Assembly: GCA_025769875.1 (NCBI GenBank)
Contig: JAGFNK010000116.1
Location: forward strand, 59,703 to 123,702
Length of the DNA: 64,000 nt
Direction of reading: 5' to 3'
DNA from: Russula earlei
Taxonomy: Eukaryota > Basidiomycota > Agaricomycetes > Russulales > Russulaceae
The translations under genes were made by a program, and so were the position numbers. This document shows, one piece after another, positions 53,886 to 64,000 of the stretch. The notes under the pieces were generated by a model, which did not search any database, was not told where the DNA came from, and was given only the letters and a program-made list of their open reading frames with translations. Each line of letters starts with the position of its first letter. Within the stretch, counting starts at the first letter, position 1.

Positions 53886-54298
53886 ATGCGTCCGTTACCC
53901 ATCGTTGCCCTTTTCTGCTTCGCCGTTGGCATCGCTCCGTCGTTCGCGCTCCCATCGAACATTGTTCCGTATGTTTTTCAAGTTTTGTCGAGTCCCAAAA
54001 ACTAATATTACGTTGCAGACGTGGGTTTTCGCTCGGGAAGAAGGCAAAGGATGAGACGTTGGGGAATACGAAAAAGGATGAGACGGTCGGGAAGAAGATA
54101 AAGAAAAAGTTTATGAAGTTGGGGAAGAAAAAAGATGAGATCGTTCTTCCAACAGATAAATATGGTAGGGTGATCGGCGGCGCGGCAATAGTGAGACAGA
54201 TAATGAAGGGGGGGGAGGAGGAGGTAGAAGAGGCGCCTGGTCCTGAAACTTCGAGTACCCCCGTCGACAAGAAAGGGAAAGGCCGAGAATTACCATGA
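53886..54298 (+). CDS. Small secreted protein, family member 2 (Lys-rich)
   Basis: Exons 53886-53968 and 54019-54298; 120 residues. Exon 1 (83 nt) encodes a signal peptide, MRPLPIVALFCFAVGIAPSF, with likely cleavage after SFA. The 50-nt intron is GTATGT..TTGCAG with a CTAAT branch site. Exon 2 begins RGFSLGKKAKDETLG, then repeats a LysLys/Asp-Glu-Thr pattern (KDETLG, KDETVG, KDEIVL), continues into VIGGAAIVRQIMKGGEEEVE and a Pro/Ser/Lys tail. There is no cysteine and no known domain. The mature part is unrelated to family members 1 and 3, although exon 1, the intron start and about 500 bp upstream are close to member 3. It lies just downstream of the TPR/CCCH pseudogene and 345 bp upstream of HSP60. 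Secretion is predicted, function unknown. Confidence 0.78.
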
Positions 54299-54642
54299 TG
54301 ATTTAATTTTTCGATGCGCGTAGTAGCCAGTTGTCTTTTCCTCTCACGCGTCGAACTGTCTCGCCTTGCTTCCCCAAGGTTCGCTCTCTCGTTGTCCTAT
54401 GTTCTGGCTAGGTATATAGGTTACGCTTGAGCTTCATTTAGAGGCCAAGTTGTCTACATTCATTTACTAAGGCCGACTATATATGGCTTGTATCTGCGTA
54501 AGCATGAGCCAAATAAATGCCAAATAAAAGCAAAGCCCGCGTCCTTCATTCCTTGCTTCATTTTCTTTCCTGGTCTCAACCCTTCCCTTGCCACTCCCCT
54601 TCCACTCCCCTTCTCTCCTCTGTTTCCCCACATTCCTACACC
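54299..54642 (+). other. HSP60 upstream region
   Basis: Intergenic, ending in a C/T-rich leader (54570-54640) just before the HSP60 start, as is common in basidiomycete promoters. I see no clear heat-shock element (repeated GAA/TTC). Confidence 0.4.
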
Positions 54643-56625
54643 ATGCACCACGTCTCCTCCACTTCTTCCCGCGCTCTCCGTCGCGCCTCAGCCAAGGCCA
54701 CTCGCGCCGTTCTCGCTCGTGGCGCCCATAAAGAAATCAAGTTTTCCAACGAGGGCCGCGCGAGCATCCTCAAAGGTGTCGACGTACTTGCAAACGCTGT
54801 CAGTGTTACGCTTGGGCCGAAAGGTTTGTTGTTGCCTCCCTTTCGTGTTCCCACTCTTACGTTTTTGCTGACGTGTCCGCGTGTGTAGGTCGGAATGTTA
54901 TCATCGAGCAGTCGTTCGGTGGTCCCAAAATCACGAAGGGTAAGCCATTCTCTCGAGAAGCATCTGCTCTTTTTTTCTCATTCTTGGTTCTTCAGATGGT
55001 GTCACAGTCGCCAAGGCCATCACGTTGAAGGACAAGTTTGAGAATCTTGGAGCTCGGTACGTAGATTGAAATGTCGCAATGCATGAATATTTGTCTCAAT
55101 TAGTCTTTCTGCCCTGTTCTTCAGATTGGTTCAGGACGTCGCACAAAAAACGAACGAGATTGCCGGTGATGGTACCACAACGGCGACAGTTCTTGCACAC
55201 GCTATATACGCCGAGGGTGTCAAGAACGTTGCTGCAGGCTGCAACCCCATGGACCTTCGCCGTGGGTCTCAGGCTGCTGTGGAGCGCGTCGTCGAATTCC
55301 TTTCCAAAAACACAAAAACAATCACCACCACCGCCGAGATCGCACAGGTTGCAACAATTTCTGCCAATGGCGACACCCACATCGGCAACCTCATTGCCCA
55401 GGCCATGGAAAAGGTGGGCAAGGAAGGCGTCATCACAGTGAAGGAGGGACGCACCATTGAAGACGAGATTGAAATCACTGAGGGCATGCGATTCGATCGT
55501 GGTTTCATTTCTCCCTACTTTATCACCGACGTCAAGGCGCAAAAGGTCGAGTTTGAGAAGCCATATATCCTTCTGTCAGAGAAGAAGATCTCCCTTCTCC
55601 AAGACATCCTTCCGTCCCTTGAAGCTGCCGCCCAGGCTCGTCGGCCTCTACTCATCATTGCGGAGGATGTGGATGGCGAGGCCCTTGCTGCTTGCATCCT
55701 TAACAAGCTTCGTGGTCAGCTTCAGGTGGCTGCTGTAAAGGCGCCTGGCTTTGGTGACAATCGCAAGAGCATCCTCGGTGACCTTGCTATTTTGACTGGT
55801 GGAACCGTCTTCACTGACGAGCTCGATATCAAACTTGAGCGGGCTACGGTGGACCTTCTTGGATCTACGGGTTCTGTGACCATCACCAAAGAGGATACCA
55901 TCATCCTTAATGGCGAGGGTTCAAAAGATGCAATTCAGTCGCGGTGCGAGCAGATCCGTTCGCTTGTTGCCGACCCCACGACTAGCGACTACGATCGCAC
56001 TAAATTGCAGGAACGTCTTGCGAAGCTGTCTGGTGGTGTTGCCGTCATCAAGGTTGGCGGTTCTTCCGAGGTGGAGGTTGGTGAGAAGAAGGACCGCTAC
56101 GATGATGCTCTTAATGCAACGCGTGCCGCTGTTGAGGAGGGCATACTTCCCGGAGGCGGTGTTGCACTGCTCAAGGCTTCACTTGCTCTCGTCTCTTCCG
56201 CACCTGGCGCGGTTAATACGTCTTCAGCTTCAAGCACACCGAACCCAGATGCGAAACCGATCCAGACGGCCAACTTTGACCAGGACCTTGGCGTGTCTAT
56301 CATCCGTCGTGCTTTGACCCGCCCTACTCGCACAATCCTCGACAATGCCGGCGAAGAATCGAGTGTGATCGTTGGGACGCTTTCTTCGCAATATGGCGCG
56401 CCAGAGAAGTTTGCGTGGGGCTACGACGCGAGCAAGGGTGAATACGTCGACATGATAAAGGCAGGTATCGTCGATCCACTCAAGGTCGTCCGGACTGCGC
56501 TTGTAGACGCGGCGGGTGTTGCGAGCTTGCTCACAACAAGCGAGGCGAGCATCGTCGATGGCGAGGAGGAAAAACCTGCGGGCGGTCCTGGTATGGGTGG
56601 TATGGGTGGTATGGGTGGCTTCTAA
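54643..56625 (+). CDS. HSP60: Mitochondrial chaperonin HSP60
   Basis: ATP-driven folding chaperonin of the mitochondrial matrix. Exons 54643-54823, 54889-54939, 54996-55056 and 55125-56625 give 597 residues; all introns are GT-AG and clustered at the 5' end. The N-terminal ~30 residues ([20 protein letters not shown]) form an arginine/serine-rich presequence ending near [10 protein letters not shown]. Next are [19 protein letters not shown], the nucleotide-binding [14 protein letters not shown], and [20 protein letters not shown]. The chaperonin signature [14 protein letters not shown] is present with one change ([20 protein letters not shown]). The C-terminal GGM repeat tail ends GGMGGMGGF. 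Length and all key regions match the family. A short Ser/Ala/Asn insert ([20 protein letters not shown]) lies in the equatorial domain, which is usual in fungi. Confidence 0.98.
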
Positions 56626-57444
56626 ATGTGTTGCCGGACTAATTCGTTGCGATGTTACGCATTGTCTCTGCTCCATGCTTTAGACTGCTGACATTCGCGA
56701 CACCCCGATCGTTGGGAAATATCTCCCAGCTACTCGTCCACACCTTCCTCTCCCTCCCATGCTGATCTTCCAGCACCTTATAAAGTAATTTACATGCATG
56801 CTTAGTTACGTATTCGTATCGTAGAATACATCACCACCACTCATCATCGTTATGGTTTTTATGACACGAGTTTCCGCATATTATCGCATGCGATCTTTAG
56901 TGAGTATCGAGTGTCCCTGCGCATAAGCTGATTGGGATTGCTCCGTTCCAGTATTGCCGCTGCTTGGGTCATGTATAGACCACACCGCTTCATTTTGCCA
57001 GCCATTTGCATCTAACACCGTCACGGGGTGCGCCGAGCTGGTGAGGTGGTTCATCCCCCTCAAGCGCATGTTTCACGTAGTGGCCGTATCATGTGGCCGC
57101 ATGGGACGACAACTTTGCTTTCATCCATCCTGCCATAACTCTGGAGGACCATGGGTCTATCTGGACACTTTCACGGATTGAATGGACCAGACCCAAGGGT
57201 CAAACATGTGCATAGCCTATGGTCCGGACAGAAGTACAAGAATGGCAGACTGTCAGATGCATGGGGGTTGACTACAGAAGTTAATGGTGTATGTCACGAG
57301 AAATGCATCCAGTTATCCTGTCCCCGAGGGGGAGCGCATCCCACATCGTAATCCTGGCAGTCATTCGAACAAATACGCGAAGCAAGTCATCGGACGCCCT
57401 CCGAACGACACATCAACCAAAAAAATATATACTCCATGCGGCCA
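56626..57444. other. Intergenic after HSP60, no gene seen
   Basis: No credible gene. Short frames on both strands near 56881-57351 have no motifs. Confidence 0.35.
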
Positions 57445-58263
57445 TCAATCCAAAATAATCGATCCTCGAGATGCGTCGTGAGAGCGACTTATCCGAACGC
57501 ATTTGTTGGACCGGAGAGGAAGGACTCGGACGGGGGGGGGGGGGAGTGAACACACATCGGTCACCGTATACGACGCGAGAAGAAGGCGCACACCATGTCC
57601 CGTTCTCAATCCCGTCCTGTTTGGGCGGCTCGTGATGGAGGGAGGGAGTGGTGAAATCGGAAGTATTCCGCAGCGCCCAGACCACCGACGATCGCGGCCA
57701 CCGCCGCACCCGTCAACAGACGGGCAACCTGTTTGAGACAGCCTGCGCTCGAGAGACGATCGGGGTTTGAGGAGAGCGTCGAGGGAGGTCCATCGTCCCG
57801 CTCCGATCTGTGCAAAGCAAAGGCAGAGTCCGTTTTCAAGGGGGGTGCGACAGAAGGATGCCGAGGTGGAGCACCTAGGCGCAGACGACGGGCGAGGCAG
57901 AAGAAGGCAAAAAAAAAAAAAAGGAGGAAGCAAGGATGGTCGATATGATCGAGGGCCCTCGGATGTGATTCGAAAATGAAAAGTCGTCGAGTCACGCCAT
58001 GAGAAAGCGCAGACGCCGGCGTCGGCAACACGTCGGGCCCAGGGCGTGTGAAGTGGGAGCAAAAAAAAAAGTTGAAACTGAAATGTGAGGAGACAGTGGT
58101 TTGGATTGGATCGGAAACTGTACAAGCCTCGATGTGCACGACACCGATACATACGTGTGCTGATCGTTGACCCCCCGTCTCGGGCCAGGGAGAGCGTTTG
58201 AGTGCCACCAGTACTGGGCGGCCACCATGAGCCTGTTCGTTGCTGTGATTTTGGCGTCCTCAT
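57445..58263 (-). other. Possible gene with a C-terminal membrane helix, unresolved
   Basis: Minus-strand frames overlap here. ATG at 58228 (MVAAQYWWHSNALPGPRRG) with a GTATGT donor near 58158 could be a first exon. A downstream stretch at 57640-57740 encodes VARLLTGAAVAAIVGGLGAA, a transmembrane-like helix, then EYFRFHHSL. An acceptor CGCAG lies near 57752. Exon linkage in between is not settled, and poly-T and poly-G runs may add sequence errors. No family is recognised. Confidence 0.25.
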
Positions 58264-59640
58264 CTCGTCTTGCGGTGACTCACGTAGCCTCGAGAAGAAA
58301 CAACCACTCGCTCTGACTTGTCAAGCTGCCGAGTCGCTGTTTGCGTGTATATTAGAAGGCGTGCAAGGTAACTGGGGGACAAACGCCCGAGTTGAAGCGC
58401 GCAGCAGCCACGCGTCGAAGGACTCTCGGACAAGCCATTTTCTTTTCCTTCCCCTTCCCCTCGACAGCTTACCCCGTCATCGCCCAGTTCGCTGACACAG
58501 ACGCCCCGACGTGCACAATCGCACCTTCAAGTTGCCCGCCTCACTGCCTCCGCTACCACATCATTCCTTTATCCCCGCGCTCGAACCTCATCGTAGAGCA
58601 GCCCCCGGTACGTAGCCGTCCTTAACTTTAGCCTCAATACCTGCCCCATCGTCTTCGCTTCGCCTATCGTCGTTATAGCGCGTCCTCCGACTCTGCCCTG
58701 ATGCCCCCCTCTCGCTATGAACCGGAGGTGCTGCCAGCTGTGTAAACTTGGCTCCTGACCGTGAGCAGCTTGCACCTCGCGATCTAAACTCCAGTCTCTC
58801 GCTCCAATTCCCTGCATGCCGCCGCGCTTCCCCCGCTCTCTGCACAAAGTCTTCCTCCCGACCAAAATTTCCGTCTCCTCTCCTTCTTGTCGCCGTTCGA
58901 CTCCCCCACTCCTTTGCACCGTCTCGCCCTCCCTTAGGCAGTTCTGCGCCTACATTGCTTGATTCCTCGCATCCGCCCTTGTCCGTCCGTCTTGTACGTG
59001 CCGCCGCCGCCCCATCTGCTGGCCTTTCCGCGTGTCCTCTCGTCACCGGCCGTGCTGCGCCTGCCTTTGTGCACTTCGCTTCCCCTCCCCCCCTTCTCCC
59101 TTCTTCGGACCAAGACCACAAGAGTTTCAACATCAACGGGGACAGTCATTGTTATTTCCGATAGAGAGGTTGTATACATATTGATTCTCCAAAGTGTGCT
59201 CTGTCTGCCCTTTGAGCGCGGCGGTTGAGGCACGGAATAGAACGAGCTGTTCAACAATGTCGTCGAGTCACTAGTCTATAGGCTGAAGTGAACCAACTGG
59301 CTGGCCAGGCATGTCCAAGTCCTTGCCAATTCCACAAACATGTGTGTAGACTCGTGCCCCTCGTCCGGCCAGCAAGGAATCAGCCGGCGCAGCAACCCCA
59401 AGAGCACACACACGCAGCTCTAGGCCCTCATTTTTGTGTGTTTATGTCCCCCGCATTCATACCGCTACCCACGTCATCTAGAACGAGGCCGCTTCATTCT
59501 GTGTGTAGCCATCACTGCGGTGTTTGTGCGGTCGATCGAGTGCCACAGCCCCGCAGAACTGCCCAATGGGCAACTCGGTGGTGTTGCTGTCACGGCTCAC
59601 TTGTGGCTACAGACTGGCCACTAGGTGATTGGCCCTGAGG
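58264..59640. other. GC-rich interval without a resolved gene
   Basis: Open frames on both strands (58748-59164 plus; 58588-59136 minus) overlap each other and carry no domain; codon-level evidence for either is weak. C/T-rich tracts suggest a promoter or leader near 58430-58560. Confidence 0.3.
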
Positions 59641-59720
59641 GCACATCATGACCATAATGATGACGAGTGATGGCAAAAATACGGCGTTAGCAGGTTTGCT
59701 TTTTCATGTTAACGAGAACA

Positions 59721-60126
59721 GGTTTGCCCCACCTCCCAGCGGATGTGGATCCACTATTGAGGAAATGAGGGCCCAAAGGCGGGACCAACGCGACTCCGTA
59801 TTCACTGGGAAGAACGCACGCATTGCCCAGTCGGACTTGCAAAGGTTTGTGGATTGAGTACTTGCTAACATCTGATGAGGTGGGAGCACTGGCACCGGCA
59901 GTGCGGGAGTGTTGAAGCGCTCGGGACTCTTAACGCTTGAATGCCTAAATGATTGATGGTATCCCGAGGGTCAAGGGGTATAAGAACGGACAAAGGAGGC
60001 GGGTTTGACCCTCACACCCGAGAGCTGTGCTCCCCATTCGTTCTACGCGGCTTGGTACTGGTTACCGGCATTTTCACACCCTTGCAGACTTTTTCATATC
60101 TTTGAATTGACGATCCCACGCACCAG
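59721..60126 (+). repeat. Upstream module of secreted-protein gene 3 (copy of 53361-53885)
   Basis: Closely similar to the sequence upstream of secreted-protein gene 2 from GGTTTGC onward, with one unit instead of two of the tandem duplication and several short deletions. It includes the TATA-like GTATAAGAAC (59979) and the leader motif GGTACTGGTTACCGG (60054). Confidence 0.85.
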
Positions 60127-60515
60127 ATGCGTCCGTTGCCCATCGTTGCCCTTTTCTGCTTCGCCGTTGGCATCGCTCCGTCGTTCGCGCTCCCATCAAG
60201 CATTGTTCAGTATGTTTTTCAAGTTTCGTCGAATCCTCAAAATTGAGTTTACCTTGCAGACGTGGGAAGAAGATGAGGGATAGGATGAAAACCCTTGTAG
60301 AATCTGATTATGCTCCCGACCTGGGGCTGGGTGAGCTAAATAAAAGCGGGGCGCCAAAGAGAAACGGGGCGCAACCGAGTGAGCGGACGGGAGAACGTCC
60401 TCCTGAGCATAAGCATAAGAACTTCAAACCAAACTTGGGTACGACGAAAGAAGAGGAGCCGGTGCTGACGGTGCACCACACGGATCACGTGACAGGGAAA
60501 GAATGGGACTCATAA
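60127..60515 (+). CDS. Small secreted protein, family member 3
   Basis: Exons 60127-60209 and 60260-60515; 112 residues. Exon 1 (83 nt) is almost identical to member 2 (MRPLPIVALFCFAVGIAPSF, then ALPSSIV). The 50-nt intron has the same borders (GTATGT..TTGCAG). Exon 2 begins RGKKMRDRMKTLVESDYAPD and continues with a charged, Pro/Glu/Lys/His-rich sequence ending TDHVTGKEWDS. After the first two or three residues it shows no similarity to exon 2 of member 2. No cysteine, no domain. Secretion predicted; function unknown. Confidence 0.78.
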
Positions 60516-60976
60516 ACTGTCCCTTCCTCTCCCCCCAAACTCACATAAAAGGAATTCTTACAAATCTTATGCATATATGTTCAGTGTGAGAATAAAACCT
60601 GCCCACCTCTCCCCCCCCGTCTCAACGTGTGATCTCTGATCTCAGGGTTTTTGGGCCAGATGGGCCGGTATTACTTAGGACAAGGTGTAGATGGTGTAAA
60701 CAATTTTTTGTACACTATTTATCTCTACCAACCTACTTCGACTACAAGTGATCTAATTTACATTGCTAAATATTGGAACGTCGTAAAGTAAACCACACGA
60801 GGTTGTCATCGGACGGGATTTGTTCGGTCATTTTGTTGTGCATGCTGTCTCTCATGTGATTCACCTTCATATGTTCGCGAGAAGAATAACCATGCAACGC
60901 ACCACGCACGACGGACAACCAACTACCTCCTCTTGTGGCATCCAGTGCGTTCGCAACGAACTGTAAAGTATAAAGG
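60516..60976. other. Intergenic, no gene seen
   Basis: 3' flank of secreted-protein gene 3 (AATAAAA near 60591 could be its polyadenylation signal). A minus-strand frame at 60766-61032 lacks motifs. Confidence 0.35.
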
Positions 60977-62283
60977 TTAACTTGAGAGGGCTGAGTAAAA
61001 AGGGATGGGGCATGCCTTCGGGACTCTGTCAACGGAAGAAGACCTGGCGGAATCTTCCTTTCGGGGTGGGCGGTGCTTTCTCTTGGTGTCCAATAAAGAT
61101 TGACGATAATGGGTAATTGTAGCCTTGGTCACAGACGACGTGTGGGATCGAGGGCGAACGGGAGGGTTAGGAGGGACAGTGGAGATGAAAAGCCGCTGTT
61201 GGCCGGAATAACCAGAACGGTTCGGTCTTGATCGTGCCTGCATCCGGACAACAACAGTAGCTTCGGAGGTCGTCTTACTGGAAGGAGGAGTGGATCTCAA
61301 GGTGATCCGACGGGGCGTGGTGTCCTGGATGTTCCCTCGTCCTCGAAGGAGCACAACTTCGCCATGGAGACGTGTAGATGACGCAGTCGTCGAGGGTGAT
61401 GGCGTCTGTGTTTGAACCGCCTTTGGTAAATGGACGGTGGGAAGTGTCTTCGCTATCTGAGCCGTAGGCGGATCGCGAGGAGGCAGCAGATGATGCCCCT
61501 GACACCCTCTTGGCAAGGGAAATCTCAAGATCGCAGACATTTCGGGATAACCAAAGAGAAGGGGGGGGGGGGGTAGAGGAGTATCGAGGGTCGCAGTCTA
61601 GTGAGACGACAAGCGACTCGGTCAATGCGGAGGGGTCAACAAATTCGTAGCCTTCTCGGGGTAAAGGAGGAGGTGGTCGCTCCTGGCGCGGGAGGGTGGA
61701 TGGTGGCGTGGGCGGTACGACTTGCACCTCAGCCAAAGGCAAGTCCGCTGGCTTGGGTGGATCACGCTCACTCGTCAACAGCAGAGTCGGTGCCGATCTG
61801 AATCGGCTGCGTCTATTCAATTCGTCGCTGTGAAGATAAGACGTAAGGAATTCGTCAAGAGGCGTAGAATGATTGGACGGATGGATAGTTACGCTGAATG
61901 CGTGAGACGCAAGGGCTAGAGCGTGGGGTGTTGATGGCAGGGAAAGTGATATCAAAGGCCTCTGGCTGAAAATCGGGCAATACCGGCCTGCGCTCGGAAT
62001 CGTGCTGGGAGGGGGAGGGATGGGAGTGGGCAAGGTGCTCGAGAGAAACGTGTTTGACACGTGTTGCTCGCCGTGGCCTACGGACAGTGAGTTCGGAAAT
62101 CGGCATTCTAAACAAGGTGCGAAATGTCTCTCGGGTCAAATTTCCGAATCGCTTCAACGTTGCACTGGCCTTGGTCAGGGTCCTGATTGAGAGGCGTGTG
62201 GTCGATGGGCTCCCGGTAAGGGATAGTGGAGGGAATAAAGATGACGGACTGGAGAATGGAAGGTGTAGAGGAGAGAGCAGAGG

Positions 62284-62350
<67 letters not shown>

Positions 62351-62928
62351 AGCGATGAATGAGAGCTCGAGGATCGATCAAGATGACGGGATGGTGCAGC
62401 AGGTGAAGAAGATCGCGAATGGGCTGTATAAAACGACACGGAAGAGTCAACGCGCGGTGCACTGGCGTCAGGGATGTTCAGCGATGCTTCCTCCTCTACA
62501 GTTTCCTGATCGTGAGTGGATTCCACGAAAGGAATCGCGAGCGTAGAATACAGATCCGTCGTCGTGGATGGGTGTGACTTCTGGGGGTGGCAGTGCAGAT
62601 GATGGTGTCCTCGATTTGGTGGGGGAGGGGATGAAGGTCGGTCGAAGGGGAAAGTCGAGGATGAGCCTGAGTTCCGTATCCCGACGTAACGATTTACGGG
62701 ATCGTCTCGAAGTCTTGCTGGTCGTACGCGGTCGCGCCTGCGCCTGTGATTGTTTCGTGTGTTGGAACGATGTGGTGGTGTCAGACTCGGAAGTGGAGGG
62801 CGATTGGGAGGCGCCCGACGAACCTGCTTGGCCGACTCCTTCGACTCCGAGGGGCACCTCTGAAAGGCTGATCGCTTCGAAATCGTCCACACACAGTCCT
62901 CCAGATCCTCCTCGACCACGGTGTTCAA
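60977..62928 (-). CDS. Pro/Ser-rich low-complexity protein with polyglutamine, frame-broken
   Basis: Minus strand. Overlapping frames 61855-62928, 61275-62060 and 60977-61540 look like one long gene. The central part has a Ser-rich segment (VSFYTAHSRSSSPAAPSRHL), about 22 consecutive Gln codons (62283-62350), then RTLTKASATLKRFGNLTRET and the proline-rich PTPIPPPPSTIPSAGRYCPI. The change from the 61275-62060 frame to the 60977-61540 frame falls exactly at a G-run (61561-61572), a likely base-count error. Another frame (62468-63157) reads VDDFEAISLSEVPLG and LRLILDFPLRPTFIPSPTKS, and may be the true N-terminal frame. Disordered; no known domain. Start and exact structure uncertain. Confidence 0.45.
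62283..62350. repeat. (GTT/CAA)n microsatellite
   Basis: About 22 uninterrupted GTT units on the plus strand, encoding polyglutamine on the minus strand. The length is likely polymorphic. Confidence 0.95.
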
Positions 62929-63157
62929 GCCACCTGCACCGTTGAACCTCTCCGTGGGAAGTTATCCGATTCTTGACGCGCTGCGACCTCCCGGGGAACA
63001 GGCGCGATCGGCCGCTCGGTCGAGCGAGCCGCCGAGCCACGAAGGCTACGCACAAGCCTCGACCGCAGGAAGTTCTTGGACCCGAACGTCGCATCTTCGT
63101 CAAGTCTGGGACAGAAAGGACTTCCTCTGGGGAAGGAACCAAGCAGTCGGTTCCCAA

Positions 63158-63490
63158 TGACTTTGATCAACAGAAGAGTGCCCTAGTGGCACGACTGGAG
63201 TGTGTTTGCCTGATGGAAACAATCAGACTGTCAAGACATGTACTGCTGATCACAATGGACTCAGGAGCAGGTGGGCAACATCAGGAAACACTGGTCCGGT
63301 CTGTAGACACTGCTTAATTCTGTAGACACCATAGACACCATAGCACAACAACATACTATGTAGTGCTCTATAGCATCATAGTAAATCTATATTGCTCAAT
63401 GTAGTTCCAGTAGTTGATGACTATACTTATGTAGGCACAGTAGATGAAACTGAGTCTACATATTGCTATGTAGGACAACCAAAATTATGG
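63158..63490. other. Start of AT-rich repeat sequence
   Basis: GC falls at about 63170. 63226-63290 (TGTCAAGACATGTACTGC..GACTCAGGAGCAGGTGGG) matches the diverged LTR-A relative at 11924. The rest is A/T- and CATAG-rich simple sequence. Confidence 0.4.
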
Positions 63491-63608
63491 TTGACTATGG
63501 AGATAATCAGTTTGTTACATTGCTCTATGGAGACAATCATTTTGTTACATTGCTCTATGGAGACACTCAGTTTGCTACATTGCTCTACAGAGACAGTTGG
63601 TTTTTATA
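63491..63608 (+). repeat. 30-bp tandem repeat, four units
   Basis: Units of 29-30 bp at 63491, 63520, 63550 and 63580, consensus TTGCTCTATGGAGACAATCA then TTTTGTTACA. Copies differ by a few substitutions. Confidence 0.8.
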
Positions 63609-64000
63609 TTGCACTATGTATCTTACTGATGTAAGGTGTGTGAGTCCGCTGGCCCGGAAACTCACATGACTTGTATCAGCACCCCTCCCACACTTCAAGT
63701 TCCCTTTCTCTCCCTCCCACCTCATCCCCTTCTTTCCTTCCCACCAACTATTGCCACTCCTTTCCCCTCTTTCTCCTTCCATTCATGCTCCCCTTTTGAT
63801 GTCATCCCCTCACGTCGCCCACTCTATGCCCAGGAATGGCGACAACAGCTCAGTTCAATTGCCTCTGATGTCACTCGCCTTGCCGCTCAACACCTCCCCT
63901 GTTGGTCTTGGAGTCAGAGCTTGGCTCCTCCAAGCATCGACCTATGGCACAACATCATTGCTGTTTGTCTGTGTCTTGCCCTCCTTTGTTCTCATCCATC
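63609..64000. other. Unassigned, runs off the window
   Basis: C/T-rich sequence. From about 63800 a plus-strand frame reads YAQEWRQQLSSIASDVTRLA and stays open to the window end. It may be the beginning of a gene continuing outside the window; not recognised. Confidence 0.3.

Noticed and set aside
57530..57545. G-run treated as a regulatory quadruplex
   Set aside because: A single homopolymer run without spaced G-tracts is not good evidence for a quadruplex and its length may be a sequencing artefact.

Overview
This window looks like nuclear DNA from a basidiomycete fungus, most likely a mushroom-forming Agaricomycete. The grounds are short GT-AG introns of about 50-110 bp, a mitochondrial HSP60 gene, an SDH4-type succinate dehydrogenase membrane-anchor gene, an F-box-like protein of a type expanded in mushrooms, and fungal copia, Tc1, hAT and pogo-like transposons. 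No species can be named from the sequence alone.

The window has two compartments. Three stretches are AT-rich, nested transposable-element blocks: about 1-19,100, 38,700-52,300 and 63,200-64,000. Two stretches are GC-rich and gene-bearing: about 19,100-34,150 and 52,300-63,170. The repeat blocks hold at least five LTR families, called here LTR-A to LTR-E, mostly as solo LTRs; five of these insertions have exact 5-bp target duplications. They also hold one full-length but broken copia element (42,361-47,215), a Tc1 element with TA target duplications (1,966-3,585), a broken DDE_3-type transposase, a pogo/DDE_1 transposase split by the copia element, a decayed Myb/SANT-like gene, several MITE-like elements, and a pair of long inverted repeats about 5.5 kb apart. 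A large intron-rich hAT element (34,302-38,699) has an exact 8-bp target duplication and looks young. A second, non-autonomous hAT-like element (48,564-51,898) contains an LTR-A that itself contains another LTR-A.

The gene islands carry HSP60 (54,643-56,625), SDH4 (21,215-22,091), an F-box-like gene with one frameshift (25,002-26,810), a leucine-rich-repeat protein (32,316-34,028), an intron-containing tRNA-Thr (32,028-32,131), a decayed TPR/CCCH zinc-finger/RGG gene (52,317-53,372), and a low-complexity polyglutamine gene (about 60,977-62,928).

The most interesting feature is a family of three small secreted proteins (19,371, 53,886 and 60,127). Each has an 83-nt first exon encoding a signal peptide, then a short phase-2 intron, then a second exon unrelated to its siblings. 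The promoter and 5' leader are also shared. This looks like a duplicated secretion cassette carrying fast-changing mature proteins, as expected of effector-like families, though function is not shown.

Several single-base frame breaks (F-box gene, copia, the polyglutamine gene beside a G-run) could be assembly errors as easily as mutations. Splice sites are inferred from consensus and from frame.
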